DNA of 60,000 nt from assembly GCF_963678635.1 (NCBI RefSeq), contig NC_087069.1:42309883-42369882 (forward strand). The letters run 5' to 3'. Shown one piece after another: positions 1-12,040 of the stretch. Origin of the DNA: Symsagittifera roscoffensis (Eukaryota; Xenacoelomorpha; Acoela; Convolutidae). A program made the position numbers and the translations under genes. Each line of letters opens with the position of its first letter. Position 1 is the stretch's first letter. Below the pieces are notes generated by a model that saw nothing but the letters and a program-made list of their open reading frames with translations, did not search any database and was not told the DNA's origin.

Positions 1-1590
1 ATTTATTTTTAAAATGCGAATTAGCTTCCAGTCGATGAACGCTTGTTTTATTTCACAAAATAACATAAAAAGTAAAAAAAGTGTGGAGTGGTTCGGTCTT
101 CTAAAAACGTATTTTATCTGATAAAAGCCCTGTCATGCCTTGTATCAAAACGAGTTGTTGAGAAATTTTTTCTTTGTGTTTGCGTCCTTGTACTGAAGTC
201 ATCTCGAGTTACTCAAGTTTTGTCGAGTCATCGTTGTGATAAGGTCATCGGTGAGAACCTTTTAAATTGTCGATTGAGTTTCTTTGCAACATTTCTGGAT
301 AGTTTTTGCTAAATAGTTGTCTGTGCGTATGAAAATGTATTGTCGAGTTGCTAAGATTTTGCTGAAATGAATCATCTGTTGATGCAAATGCGTATTTTTT
401 GCATGATGTTTTGATTTCCTCGTGTTGTTGTTTTTTCGTAATTTTGCATGCCTTCTCTTGGCAAAAAATTGTGGCCAAATTTTCATTAAATTGTCACCCC
501 TCGTGACTTTAAGCTCCAAGTGTTCTGCAGTTGTCTGGGTTCTGCTGTTTGAGCCAAGGTTATGAATATTGTCCACAAGGATGTGCCAATATGCTCCTTT
601 CAACTATGTGTGTAAGTTAACCAAAAACTGCTTGTCTTACATTTCCATAAAATAAACAAAAATAGCCATTTGCTGTGCATTTGTTGTTCCGACCATATTC
701 ATAACAAGTATGATTCAAAAACTATACCATTGCATAGTGATTTATTAAATGCGACATGATCCTCAATAATTGTTTTCAAAAAAGAAAACCAAACAAAAAA
801 CGAAAACAAAAATAATTTTTTTTGTTTATTGTTACGAGGGCAAACTGTGCACTGGATATAAGCACAATTTTGCGTCTGTATACTCCTGGATTCCAGAGAC
901 AAATCTTTAACCACGTTGAAAATTTATCAGAACGATCAAAAGGAAGGGAAGAACAAAAAAAAACAAGGGGAGCGTCCTTGTTATGGAACCCCCTTACAAT
1001 TCACAAAATGCAAAGTTTGTCTTCGTAATGATTTTTGTACAATAGTTTTTTTTCGGAAACAATTTCGGAATGAGCGAACGATTGAAAAGCCAATGTATTT
1101 TCTCCTTCAACGGTTATCATTTATTCCAAATTTGTAATGAAACAAACATTTTCAAAAAAGATTGCATGCAAAACTATTTTTTAGTGCATAACGTAGTCCT
1201 GGATACACTAAAATTGATTTTTTTCCCTAATTTTGATCAGTTAAAAATGCTTAACACGCCTATTTATTTTGTATGGCAAGTTCTTCTATGTCTTGATTAA
1301 TGCATGATTAGTCAAAAATTCAAATATTAAAAAACTAATCTTCGAAGATTTGTACCAAAATTTAAAAGTTTGATACTTTCATTGTATCATTTGTGTGAGA
1401 CAAATCCAACACAATTCAAGCGGTATCCAAAGCATTGGAATTGCAAGACAGTCGAACTTGTAGCAAATCTACTTTTAAGTAACCAAGTTCTTTGTCATTT
1501 GTGTTCGGTTACGAACACCATCCAAAAGCTTTGGCAGATTAAATTTTGAAAAAATCAAATTTTTTCATTTACAGAAAAATGCTAATCATA
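1..1590. other. AT-rich DNA, no gene recognised
   Basis: Only short open stretches occur on either strand. None has a recognisable domain, a convincing splice pattern or a base composition distinct from its surroundings. I see nothing supportable here. Confidence 0.6.
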
Positions 1591-1597
1591 TGTTTTC

Positions 1598-1694
1598 TAT
1601 ATATGAAAAATCACTAATCATACAATTTTCAAGCAATTTCTGTACTTATGGAGCTGCATGAAAAGTGTATGATTAGCGTTTTTCCATATATGAA
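1598..1694. repeat. Fold-back repeat, arms about 38 bp
   Basis: The left arm (about 1,598-1,636) and right arm (about 1,655-1,694) are imperfect reverse complements. Both contain CTAATCATAC (or its complement) and TATATATGAA-like ends, separated by about 18 bp. It could be a small MITE or a chance AT-rich hairpin, but the shared non-AT core makes chance less likely. Confidence 0.6.
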
Positions 1695-2830
1695 TATTTT
1701 AGTTTTAGTCAACACAAGAGAGCATCTAGACTTGCTATAGTGTTTATCTTATATGGTGTTGTACATCTTTGTTGTTCTTCTACTGGGTAGTTGGCGTTTT
1801 TCCACAACTCTTAAATACGAGCGTGTTCGGCGTGCGATCTCAGTTCATTTTTAAAGAGCCACCGCAAGTTTTTATTGTTATGCTTTTTTTGACCGGAAAA
1901 ATGACGAACTCGCAAATTTTTTTTTCTAGCTATTTTTCCTCGGTTCTCTTTATATTGAGACTTGTTTCCCAAATTAAAGATACAACCTTTTTGAAAGTGC
2001 AAATTGCATTCTTTCTTTGGGAGAAATTCCACTTTTTTCCTGGTAAAATCGGAGAATTAGAGAAATAATAAATTAATATTTGAAACATTTTAATCTTTAT
2101 ATTTTAACTATCACCATAGCCGAGCGTTTATATTTTGGTCTCACTCGCAGGATTACCAGGTACAAAACCCAAGAGGAGCTCGCATATTTTATAGCAATGA
2201 AACAATTCAAAATTATTATTTTTTCTGTAATCACAAAAAAATTGATCCATTTATCTGTTGCTCACTCCTAAATTGAGTAAACAGGTTCGAACCTCTATCC
2301 GAGATAGAAAAAAAACTATCTCTTGCATCTATTTTAAAACTTAACGTACGTTCCGTTTAATTCGAATTGAAGTTTCGAAATTTTTATAAATAAAAGTCGT
2401 GAAGACATAGTTTTTATTGAACAAGGACAGTTTCAGGAATGATATTTATGATGTTAAAGTTTCAATTTTTTCATTTTATGTCCATTTCATCAATTCAATG
2501 ACTTTATGTCAGAACATTTTCACCCTCTCATCTTTTCTTGAGTGCCAATGAGTTATACCAGAGTAGTCTCAGGTTGAGTCTCTGATAAAAACACAGATTT
2601 TTTTCACTTTTCTATTTTAATCGATTTGAAACTACTCAATTCATTTGAACTAAATTGTCTGCAATGACTTTTAAAAGACTGATTGAGCACAGGTATATTG
2701 AGCTGTTTCGCGTCCCCTCAGAGGTTTGAGCGGAAAAGCTTTTGAGACAAATTTTCACATAGAATTCTAGCTTCAATTGTTCAAGTCATTAGGTAATTTT
2801 AAAAAAAGTTTCTAGTTTAAGCCATTGTAA
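1695..2830. other. AT-rich DNA, no gene recognised
   Basis: Open stretches such as 1,769-2,068 are rich in Phe, Leu and Lys, as expected of AT-rich noise, and show no domain. Confidence 0.5.
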
Positions 2831-2960
2831 TATGATCTGGACAGTTAGGATCACGGGTGAATGGCAAGCAGTACGGAAGGATTTTAATCCAGATGGGACT
2901 TCAGTAGAGTGGTTTGACAATAAATTAATTGTGAGGAGGTTAACAAAGCATGTAAATAGC

Positions 2961-3087
2961 ATGGAGCCAAGAACCCTGTTCCTCCGTCGCGCCCTGACTC
3001 TGTTCGTATTTGTTCTTTTGACTGCCGCAATGGATGATGTCACCTGGGACCAAAGTAGTTTGGGGGAGGATGTTAACTTGCTTCTAA
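2961..3087 (+). CDS. Possible first coding exon of a secreted protein
   Basis: An ATG at 2,961 opens a frame whose first 23 residues look like a signal peptide: a basic start (MEPRTLFLRR), then the hydrophobic core ALTLFVFVLLTAA. An acidic mature start (MDDVTWDQSS) follows. The frame runs into a donor-like AA|GTGAGA after 3,087, giving 127 coding bases. Local GC content is clearly above the flanks. I found no matching second exon downstream, so this is a candidate only. It may instead be a pseudogene fragment or a chance frame. Confidence 0.33.
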
Positions 3088-3480
3088 GTGAGATGTTTTA
3101 GCTAACCAGGATGGAGCAGTTTACATGCATCGCTTAAGGAATTTTATATGAATTTAAGGCTGGGAGATGAATTTGACTTGATCCGTCATCTGCCTCATTG
3201 TTTTGCAAACTACTGAAAATTAGTTTTTTTAGTATGTACCGTTCAAGCTAGTCGTTGCCATAGCCGTAAAGGGAGCCCATTTCTTCCGCTGCCTACGCGG
3301 GTTTGAATTTTTGCAATGAAAAAAGTGACAAAAACAGCGATCGCCATTCATGATTTATCGATGTTCTTTGCCACACTAGCAAATTTTTTTCGATATTATC
3401 ACTGATTTGGCTAACTTTTAGTGATAAAACACCGACACATAACCTATCAAAATGAGCAAAAATAGTGAAATACTTGGGTG

Positions 3481-3540
3481 TGCTCCCGTAACCCACAGCT
3501 TAGTGGACATGTCTTCTACCTCTGCGCCACCAGGCCTTAG
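3481..3540 (-). repeat. tRNA-like segment, probably a SINE head
   Basis: Read on the minus strand, the segment has an A-box-like TGGCGCAGAGG followed about 35 bases later by GGTTACGGG at the B-box position. The B-box is degenerate and the flanks do not form a clear acceptor stem. A tRNA-derived repeat is therefore likelier than a working tRNA gene. Confidence 0.4.
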
Positions 3541-3662
3541 CTATTAAAAAGCGTTTGGGTTAACCAATACTCTTATTTGAAAACTGTTAGAATTTGTTAA
3601 CTTTTCTTAGGTTTTAGCGCTGATTTTCTATGGAATCATTACTGAATTAGCTCTGAAGTATC

Positions 3663-3885
3663 GCAGCTTTATTTATGCAAAAAACTCTGAAATTTACAAG
3701 AATCATTGCTGGAAAATAGCGATCACTGGGATAGTACAGAAAAACAGAAAAAACAGTAATTAAAAGTGCACCGTAATTTATCGCTTTTTCTGTAGTGTCC
3801 CAAAGATCGCTATTTTTCAGCGCTGATTCATGTTTAAGTCAGAGTTTTTTTGCATAGCTAAATCAAGTTGACAGCATTGACACTA
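3663..3885. repeat. Fold-back element with arms of about 100 bp
   Basis: The left arm (about 3,665-3,762) and right arm (about 3,773-3,882) are imperfect reverse complements. Shared blocks, in mirrored order, are TATGCAAAAAACTCTGA, GAATCA, AAAATAGCGATC and TACAGAAAAA. The loop is only about 10 bp. This is typical of a fold-back or MITE-type insertion; no transposase is present. Confidence 0.7.
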
Positions 3886-6205
3886 ACCGTGTTTTCGCAT
3901 TTTTAGTGTGATTTTCGTGTGTTTCATCTGCATAAGGTTCTGATTGATTTGTTTGATGAAGTAGGCGATACCCGGATCCGCATGCGTGTTCAAGGTGTCG
4001 CGTGGTGGAAGTTAGAGATTTCGCATATTGATTTTATTTTTTTCAAAGCTTGAATCTGTTCGAGATCTGTCAGCAATGCTATTGATGTTCGTTAGTTGTT
4101 CATTATGAGTATTTTTTTCTGAGAAGCGCAAAAGTTCCAGTCGTCTAGGAATGCGTGTACCAGGTGCGGTTTTTCGATCCGGCAAAACAATTGACGCAAG
4201 CTAATTTGAAGAACGAGCGAAAAAACGCTTCTGTTTTGTTTTAAAACGGGCAAAATTCCATTTTTGAGCAAAAAGTTGTTCAATTGAGGTATCAAAAATC
4301 AGTTTCTTAGACTGAATGCTCGCTTGAAGAACTTTATTTTGTTTCCAACTGATTCAAACTATTGGAAATTGACGAAATATATGTTTCCATCCTTGAATAG
4401 ATTGCTTAATGCGGCCTTGACTTTTCCAACCTTCATTTTTAATACTTAGTGCGTGCAGTCCCTAGTTTGCGAGGCGAAATTTTCGCTCTCATGTCCGAGA
4501 TCAATAAATCAATCGAAAGAGTAGTATTTGGAATTTTTTGCTGAGCCGCTGTTTCCCAATTTGGACAAGAAAACCGCTATGGAATCGAGAAAAAACCATT
4601 TTTTTGGAATGTTCTCTTGAAAACGACCCTGCCGATAAAGCACGTTGTGAGATTCTATTCTGCATAATCAGATACTCGCTGATTGTGTTGATGATACGAT
4701 GTCGCTATGGACTTGGGAAAGTCCAACTTTGAATTTTTTTGACAGTTTTCAGACCTTAATTTGTAAATTTTTATCACGAAAACAACCCATTAGGTATCGA
4801 TTTTTGAAACATATATTTTGCTGCGAATGGATTGCAAATTTGAAAGACAAAACTCTATACGAATCAAAGGATTTCGAAATCTGCCCGCATAACCGATTAC
4901 ACCCTAATTTTTTGTAGAAAAGCAGGTATGCTTCAGGAAAAGTCCATTTTCCGAAACTTTGTCGTTTTTTTTTGGAAAATTTCCCACTTCTTGAAAATTA
5001 CCCTGCAAAATCTGTTTTGAGTTAAATTCGAAGAATGCAAGTTATCTCTCCCCTAGATTAATTAATAATACTTTAATTCAGTAGAAACTACCAATGATAA
5101 GGATTAAGATCAATTTTTGAAATTCGGAAATTCTACAAATTCTTTAAGACTCTTGAAAATTTATTATGACAGCTGTTTTGTTCGGCTCAACAGGTGAGCA
5201 ACCAGGAAGTTTTTGACTTAGTTACCGTATGGTAGTCGACCTTTTTTCAACTTAAAATTTAAAAAAGTCTGACTTCCGTCTCTTTTTCTGTTCTTTTTTG
5301 TATCACAAGGTTTTTGTTGCAACTGACCCGTTGCGAAGCTCTGCTTTGCATTTTTGTTTTGTTTTGTAACACAAGAGGTGTGAGGTTTCGCTTCAACTGT
5401 GTAAATTTTGAAACAACAAAATTTTGGTCTTTTATGCACAAAGTACGCGAGACTGGCGGGTGCATACAAACTATATTACACCTCACAGGGAAAACTTAGA
5501 TCCCTATTATAATTGTGACATGGGTTTCTAACCCTGTCTGGAGATAAAACTCAATCAATCGACTCACTAGAAACACCCGAAGAGCTCACAGTCTTCTTCA
5601 CATGTGAATTACAGAAGTCTTGTGAACCAATTATGTTTTCAAAAACATCCCCTGCGCAACATGATGCATAAAAGTGGGCACTGATTTTACCACGGTAATG
5701 AAAAACAAAACAATATACATAAAAAGAGATAAAATATGAAATTGTTCAAAGTATTCCAACAATTTAGCTCAAATTCAACATATTGCAGTTTAAACATTTC
5801 AACTTTCAGAATTGTTAAAATCAAATGATTTGAATTCGACTACTGTTGAAGTCAAGAATTATCAAATTCAGAGATTTACCACCTAACCGATATTTCAGAC
5901 GATAGTTATCATTTTTTAAAATTTTATGCAAACATGAGAATGATATGATGACAAAAAAAACTTGCTTTAGTGGAAGTCAGATTTTCTATACAAAATGAGT
6001 GTTTCAATCAATTGAATTATCACTCAAATCAAAAAGTTTTGGTTTCCAGTTTCCTATTCGTCTGAAAAATTTTCAGTCCTAATGATTTTGCATTTCGTGG
6101 CACTTTTATGTGCTGCTAGACACCCAATATAGTCATCCAGATTTCCAGATTTGATCCAGTTTCAGTTGATCATTAGAGCTTCAGTTGTTTCTGGCTCGCT
6201 TTGAC
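3886..6205. other. AT-rich DNA, no gene recognised
   Basis: Several short frames of 60-85 codons exist on both strands without domain, start context or splice support. No RNA gene or repeat was recognised. Confidence 0.5.
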
Positions 6206-7432
6206 TTAGACGGTTATGATGTCGCCAAAATTGCTAACTTGATTGCGATTCTTTTTCTTGCTACATAACTTCCGGTACAATGTAGTTATGACTTCTCTGA
6301 AATTGGAAATGTTGATATCTATAACTATTACCATGAAGAATAAAGTTGCAGCAACAGTTGTGGCCCAAAGGGAGGTGTTTTTGGTGGATTTCAGAAAGGA
6401 AGCACAAAAATTTAGTATTTTCCAATCATTGTCTAAAGAGTGGCCTTCAAATTCGAGGTAAATCATAAGTTTTCCATGAGGACCATGGGAGTTTACTCTG
6501 TAAAATACAGTTCCGTTGATTTTGTCTGTATCGAACTCAATATCGTTGAAGATCGTCCATTGTGAAATGGAAGCCGCGAGGGTGCTTAATATAAAACAGG
6601 GCAGAACTACGTTACAAATAAAAGCAGTTGACTGTACTATACGGATTCGTAGTTTAGATTGTTTGCATTCACTAACAGGCGGCAAACTTGTAAGATCGGG
6701 CGTTGATTTATTACTATTTAAGTTAGTTACCATGGAACCATCTTGATGAATACTTATTGTATTTTCATGATCTTGCCCTTTGTTTTGAAGTAACATAAAT
6801 CCTTGTTCGTTAATATTGTCAGCCCCGGTATTGCGTTTACTGCATGTGGCTATATTCTGAGTACGCGTTTCGGTCAAATTGAGAGTTAAACTCAAACATA
6901 TTTCTAACTCGCTCTTGATTGTCTGAAGGTGTTTTTCGTCCATACAACGTGTTGTTTCTAAAATCTTTCTAAGATTGCTCGCCATTTCGATCGCTTCATG
7001 CACTGAAAGCTGATTCACTCTTAAAGATTCCGGAGTCTGTTGAACGTTCAAATATTCAGGGTTGTCTCGTGTCAATCGAACAGCGTCCTCTTCAGCAGTT
7101 TCTCCTTGATTTTCTATTTCGGTGGCCATGGAAAACATTAAATTTGAAACTGAGTTTGAAAGAGGAAGGTTGTCGGTTCTATTTCGGCTCAGGTGAGATG
7201 ATACCTCATCGGCTAAATCAGTATCCAGATGTAAGGACGGATTATTTTCCGTTAGATTTTCCGGTTCGCCATTGACCGCTGAAATTGTTGAATTCGAGTT
7301 TGAGTTTGTTTCATGCAGATTCGGGTTGCTATTTTCACTCAGGTGCAGTGATTCCCCATCGACTAAAGAAGAACGGAGATCTAAAGACCGAATACTCGAC
7401 CCGCAACCACTGGAATTGTCAGGTGAATTCAT
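6206..7432 (-). CDS. Unknown two-pass membrane protein, single exon
   Basis: A 408-residue frame from the ATG at 7,432 to the TAA at 6,206. The open frame extends about 30 codons upstream without another ATG, and an acceptor-like TTTAATTTAG lies near 7,530, so a spliced upstream exon is possible. The first 260 residues are hydrophilic, rich in Ser, Asn and Glu, with a loose internal repeat (LVDGESLHLSEN and LADEVSSHLSRN). Two membrane segments follow: about 265-290 (core FICNVVLPCFILSTLAA) and about 351-374 (core WATTVAATLFFMVIVI). They enclose a loop of about 60 residues with NGT and NTS glycosylation sequons. The C-terminal tail is basic. The pattern suggests both ends in the cytosol and the loop outside. 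I do not recognise the family. A decayed copy of its 5' part lies just upstream of it (7,980-8,265). Confidence 0.72.
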   Translation of the reverse strand: MNSPDNSSGCGSSIRSLDLRSSLVDGESLHLSENSNPNLHETNSNSNSTISAVNGEPENLTENNPSLHLDTDLADEVSSHLSRNRTDNLPLSNSVSNLMFSMATEIENQGETAEEDAVRLTRDNPEYLNVQQTPESLRVNQLSVHEAIEMASNLRKILETTRCMDEKHLQTIKSELEICLSLTLNLTETRTQNIATCSKRNTGADNINEQGFMLLQNKGQDHENTISIHQDGSMVTNLNSNKSTPDLTSLPPVSECKQSKLRIRIVQSTAFICNVVLPCFILSTLAASISQWTIFNDIEFDTDKINGTVFYRVNSHGPHGKLMIYLEFEGHSLDNDWKILNFCASFLKSTKNTSLWATTVAATLFFMVIVIDINISNFREVITTLYRKLCSKKKNRNQVSNFGDIITV

Positions 7433-7510
7433 TGCGCTATTAAAATCTAGGAGTTCTTTCTTTGCTCTTATTCTTTTTCCCAGCAAATAACTTTTTCTTG
7501 AACTGTGCAA

Positions 7511-7979
7511 ATATGTTAATGAGCAACTAAATTAAATTTTGCTAAGATAATTTGGTTCTCATAAAAATTGAGTGTAACATCTTGGTGAAAGCTAGTTTTT
7601 GATCGCTGTTATTCCTTCAAAATCAGCCGGCCTTATGAAATTTGCTCAAAACCATTCCTTAAAAACAAGTCTAAAACTGAACAAGCAACTTTTTGACGAA
7701 GTCCGGCAATTTCCACCGTTTTGCTCTTTTTCCTAAAAAAACTCTCTATACTTAATTGTTATATAGATATTACATAACCGGTTTACGTAATTGTAATATA
7801 GATATTAAAATTGCTCAGCTTATTTAAACTGCCTGTAAAGTTATGTGTCTGTGAATCAAAAACGAGAAAACTGCATCAATCGACTGAAAATGCATAACTC
7901 TCTTACGTCCGTAGTGTACATGTATCGAGGAAAAAGACCGAGTTCTCCATTTTTAGCAGTCTGGTATCAATTTTCTGGC
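7511..7979. other. Sequence between the gene and its partial duplicate
   Basis: AT-rich. It would hold the promoter or 5' leader of the minus-strand gene, but no TATA box or other element can be called confidently. Confidence 0.35.
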
Positions 7980-8265
7980 TCAACAATGACCCTGAAAATT
8001 GATGAATTGGACTTGAGTTTGTTTCCATCAGATTTGGTTTGGTATAATCACTCGGGTTCTGTGATTCCACATCGACTAAGTGAGAATCGAAAACAAGAGA
8101 CTAAATATTGGACCAACGCCATTGCAATTTTCAGGCTAATTTATTGCGCAACCAAATCCCGCTAGGTTGTTTCGGTCGTTTTTTTCATTCTCCTCAAAAT
8201 AGATTTTTTTCTTGAAGCGTGCAAATGCTTTAATAAGCAACTATTTTATCTGCAACCAAAATTTA
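7980..8265 (-). pseudogene. Degenerate duplicate of the 5' part of the two-pass membrane protein gene
   Basis: Read alongside 7,268-7,535, this segment keeps long stretches in the same order: TTGAGTTTGTTTC, CACTCGGGTT (for CACTCAGGTG), GTGATTCCACATCGACTAA (for GTGATTCCCCATCGACTAA), TTCTTGAAGCGTGCAAATG (for TTCTTGAACTGTGCAAATA) and the following AGCAACTA. Many substitutions and small indels separate the two, and the copy has no intact frame of its own. The match begins inside the coding region and continues past the start codon. It therefore looks like a truncated tandem DNA duplication, not a retrocopy. Confidence 0.75.
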
Positions 8266-8584
8266 TCTGCAAACATTTTGCAAGTGGTAGTTTCGACTGA
8301 TACCGATAAATTGGACTTTTCCACTCAAGATATGTAGTTTCAAAAAACTGCTGAACTTAAAGTTCACTATAATTGATTATTAAATTTATTTTATTGAAGG
8401 TTTACTCTATAAAACAATGAATAAAAACTGGTCTGAAATCTGTATTTGTTTTGTATTTCATCAATTATTAACACTGGGAGATGGTTTTTGATTTTAATTG
8501 AGTACATATCATGCAGAGGTAGTAGTGCGGGAAGAAAAACAGACGTCCCTCCCCTCAAATTTAAACTGCGTCTTTTCTTCACTT

Positions 8585-9000
8585 GATCACCTTGTCATCT
8601 ATGATTTTGCAAAACCTAGACAAAATGGCTAATGAAACTAACCGTCATAGCAAAAACTGGACCGATAAGCAACATAGCAAAAAAGTTCAGCTCGCAAATA
8701 CGCAAAACAACCGCGCAAAAAACTGACCGTACCCAGGCCGTTTGTCTCAACAGTTTTACTCTATTGCTGAGATATCAGAAGTGGAGAACACGATTTTGAA
8801 AATTCAGTTACATCGTAGGCTGCGTAATTCAAACAAACACTTTTAATAAAACTTCTTATGCTACTTGCACAGCAAAGGCTGAACTGGGATCAAAAGTGCT
8901 TGAAAGACCTAGCAAAAAAACTTCATTTGAACAGCAGGTTTGCAGAAGAGCAGTTAAAAACAACAACTGAAGTTTCATAGATCGTTTCACGTGCTCAAAT
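8585..9000. repeat. Dispersed repeat (copy 1 of a pair)
   Basis: Shares ordered blocks with 11,440-12,040: GTTCAGCTCGCAAA followed by GCGCAA...AAAACTGACCGTA, then AGGCTGCGTA, then GAACAGCAGGTTTGCA (for GAACTGCAGGTTCGCA), then AAAACAACAAC. Divergence and indels are extensive, so these are old copies. No protein is coded. Confidence 0.6.
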
Positions 9001-9096
9001 TGTATTGAAATTTTTTAAAGGAGACACGCCAGTTCGAAGCTCACCATAATCTGCGTTTGTTGTCTATGAAAGCAAGTAATCAGAAAAAAATGACCT

Positions 9097-9150
9097 AAAG
9101 TGTCAACCATAAAAATAGATGACCTAAACGCTTTTTATGGTTGACACTTT
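9097..9150. repeat. Perfect 19-bp stem hairpin
   Basis: AAAGTGTCAACCATAAAAA is followed, after a 16-base loop, by its exact reverse complement TTTTTATGGTTGACACTTT. The flanks are not symmetric. It may be the remnant of a small inverted-repeat element. Confidence 0.75.
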
Positions 9151-11439
9151 CTCAACACAGAGTCGAAGCTGAGCTTCAAATTACTTGCGATACAACAATT
9201 ATATGAGTCGAAAGAATGTGAATTTAGCATCGCAAGAAAAATTATCAAGAGGTAAAAAGGTCAAAAACACCTTAGCAGAAACCCTTCAAGACAAAAAAAA
9301 ATCAAGAAGTCCCCCTCGCCCTTAATACACACACCAAAAAATATACTTGCGACCGTTTTGATGTCCAGCGCGCGTTTAAAATAACGGCTCCAATAAATTA
9401 GGTTGCATTCTGTTTTTTAATATTTTTTTTTCAACGCAAAACTAGGTACCAAATCGAAAAGTCCATCAAATTTGAGTGATATGTTTTATTGAAACTTTTC
9501 TAGTCTAGATAAAACCGATATTTATAATTTCAAAAAACAGCCAACAAACAACTGGCAGTGTCAAAGAACTTAGGTTAAGCAAAAAAAACTTTAAAAAACA
9601 ATTTTCAACTTTTAATTTTATGATAACAGATTATTTCACGTTTAACTTTTTAGATTCTCAAAATTTTTCTTCTTGACCCTTTTTTATTAACGCACTCAAG
9701 GAAAACTAGGTTAAAAAGTGTTCTTTTAATTCTGCAGAAAATTCTGAAACTCTAAGTCCATTTTTAATAGTTTTTGGGCCATTGGCACTTTTGCCATGGG
9801 ATAGCGTACTTTGTCATCTTTCAGCAAATGACTACCAATAATTAAACACAATAAAGAATAACTTGAGACAATTTTTCCTAAAAAAAAGATAAAACCAAGA
9901 AAATTTGTACCGAAAAACAAAAAAAGGACATGAGTTGAAGACAGAGTCGAAGTTGCCCCGGCAAACAATCGAAAAAACGGCGTAAAATAGCTTTAAAAAT
10001 AGAAAATGAGAAATGCAAGAAAATTAAAAACCCAACATTTGAAAATACTAAATTCACTGACCCTGTCGGTCTTATTTCTCAGGCATTTTTATTCTTAGAT
10101 ATTAGGCAGAAGAGAAAAGATTTACAACCGAAATAGATCATAGGCTGTGTAGTTAAAACGAATTTTGAATTCAAAATTCGCAGTTTTCTGGTCAAAATTT
10201 TTCAATAAGCCTCAATGCGTTTTTTTCTGGCGCGTTTTTTTTTAAAATTAATGCATCCTTTTTTGGAAAATAACGTTGGTAGACCTAAAAAAAATTGAAA
10301 CTATACTGAAAGTCCACCATACACCCCTCGAGAAAATTCGTTATCCTCACTTGGCTCATTAACTAAAATTTTCCAAAATGTAGACAAAATAGCTGATATA
10401 AATTGGGAAAAAGTCACCGTGCTAAAAAAAACATATATCTGCAGATAATTTCGAAGCATTCGAAGAAAAAAAATTGCACGGCCCCAGCTTCAGTATTTAG
10501 TTACTAAATTTAGTTCAAAGGACAAGAGTCAGTTATTTTATAGCTTTTTCACGTATGCTCCTGAGCCATTGTACAAAATTACAATTACTGGAAAAATCTG
10601 TGAGATCTGTAAATTTTGTGAGATAGTTTGTTAATCAATTATTTTTACATTACTTTCTCTTCGCAATGATGAACAGAAAACGAATCCTCATTTTAAAAAA
10701 ATTGGATTATTTTATGGTCTTTGTGGGGAAATCGACTTCAGTTTCCCACCTGAACTCTGTTCATCCCTCTGACTGAAGTGTTTTTTCAAGAATTGGTTGC
10801 AGTGACAATTTTGAGCACTTTTTGAAAGCAAATGTAAATAACTTTAATAAATTTCGAAGTATCATTTTTTGCCATTTCGCATATTGGCTCTTAAATTTTT
10901 GCTTTAATTTCAAAAAAAAATTAAGAAGTTCTTCTTTTTTGAATTCATGGGTATTTGCTATTTAACTTATGCAATGGAGATAAATTCCAGGAGTCAAATA
11001 TTGGCTTTCAGCTTAGATTTTTGTATACCAAAAACTCAGGACTAAAATATTAAGACGAATTGTCTGAGCTCTCTCCGCAAAAACCAGGCTCTATTGTTTT
11101 CTTTGATTTCCAGTAAAGTTGGAAAATAAATGCTTTGAAAAAGTCGGTAGCCAGCACAAAGGTGACATCAACTTTATATCCGAGTAGTTTTATACTTCTT
11201 ACCTTTTTTCCATACAAAATCAGTATCACATATGCTACTCGAATAATTTTGAGTTCTTTTTAAACCTCTTCATTCTGGATTTTAAAATTTTTAAGATTTT
11301 CGAGCCAATAGACAGCTGGCAGTTTCAATGAACAAAATTTACTCTTTGATTGATTAAAAAAAATTTGAATTCCCAAAAATAAACTATATCACGTTTGAAT
11401 CTCTACATTAAGAAGATTTCGCGCATGACTACTTTTTCA
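9151..11439. other. AT-rich DNA, no gene recognised
   Basis: No coding exon, RNA gene or conserved element identified. Near 10,136 a short block (ATAGGCTGTGTAGTT) resembles part of the dispersed repeat at 8.6 and 11.4 kb, so further decayed copies are likely. Confidence 0.5.
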
Positions 11440-12040
11440 TAAAACTAACCCATTGAGAGAAAGCAGGATAAAAAGGCAACACCGACCAAGTTCAGCTCGC
11501 AAACATGAGGCGAAAAAAAGGGCGCAACAAAAACTGACCGTAACTCAGCCACGGCCTATTAAATCACAATTGCTAGCGACAAATAAAGCAGAGAGCAGAT
11601 GTTATGAAATTTCCAGTATTACATATCATGATTATAACTAAATTGCCACCAAATAAGAACACTTATAATAAACACTTTTATATGCGAGCAAGGTTAGAAA
11701 AAAGAAGATTCGTACTAATACTCTATCGCTCGCCAGTGTCGCAAGTGTAAAAAGCCAATAAGATCAGAGGCTGCGTAGTTTTAACTTTATTTTTCAAGTA
11801 AAGATTCGTTTTTGATTAGAAAAAGTGTGCTGACCGTCGAACACTGCGTTTGCAACTGTTTCAATTTTTTTCAAATGTAGTTTCTTGTCAAAAATTACTA
11901 AAGTTGAACTTCAAATGCTACCTTCACACAATCGACTGATGTGGCTTCAAATTTGCTTAAAAGGCTGATTAAAAGCATGAATATTGAACTGCAGGTTCGC
12001 AACAGAGCTGTTAAAACCAACAACCGAATAAGGCAAAAAG
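11440..12040. repeat. Dispersed repeat (copy 2 of a pair)
   Basis: Counterpart of 8,585-9,000, sharing CAGCTCGCAAA, AAAACTGACCGTA, AGGCTGCGTAGTT and GAACTGCAGGTTCGCA in order. The middle part (about 11,575-11,760: AATAAAGC...ATGAAATTTCCA...GATTATA...AACACTTTTA) also matches 34,810-34,930 in a TTBK intron. The family is thus present at least three times. Confidence 0.62.

Noticed and set aside
1769-2068. 99-codon plus-strand frame
   Set aside because: Phe/Leu-rich AT-driven frame with an overlapping open frame on the other strand and no domain.
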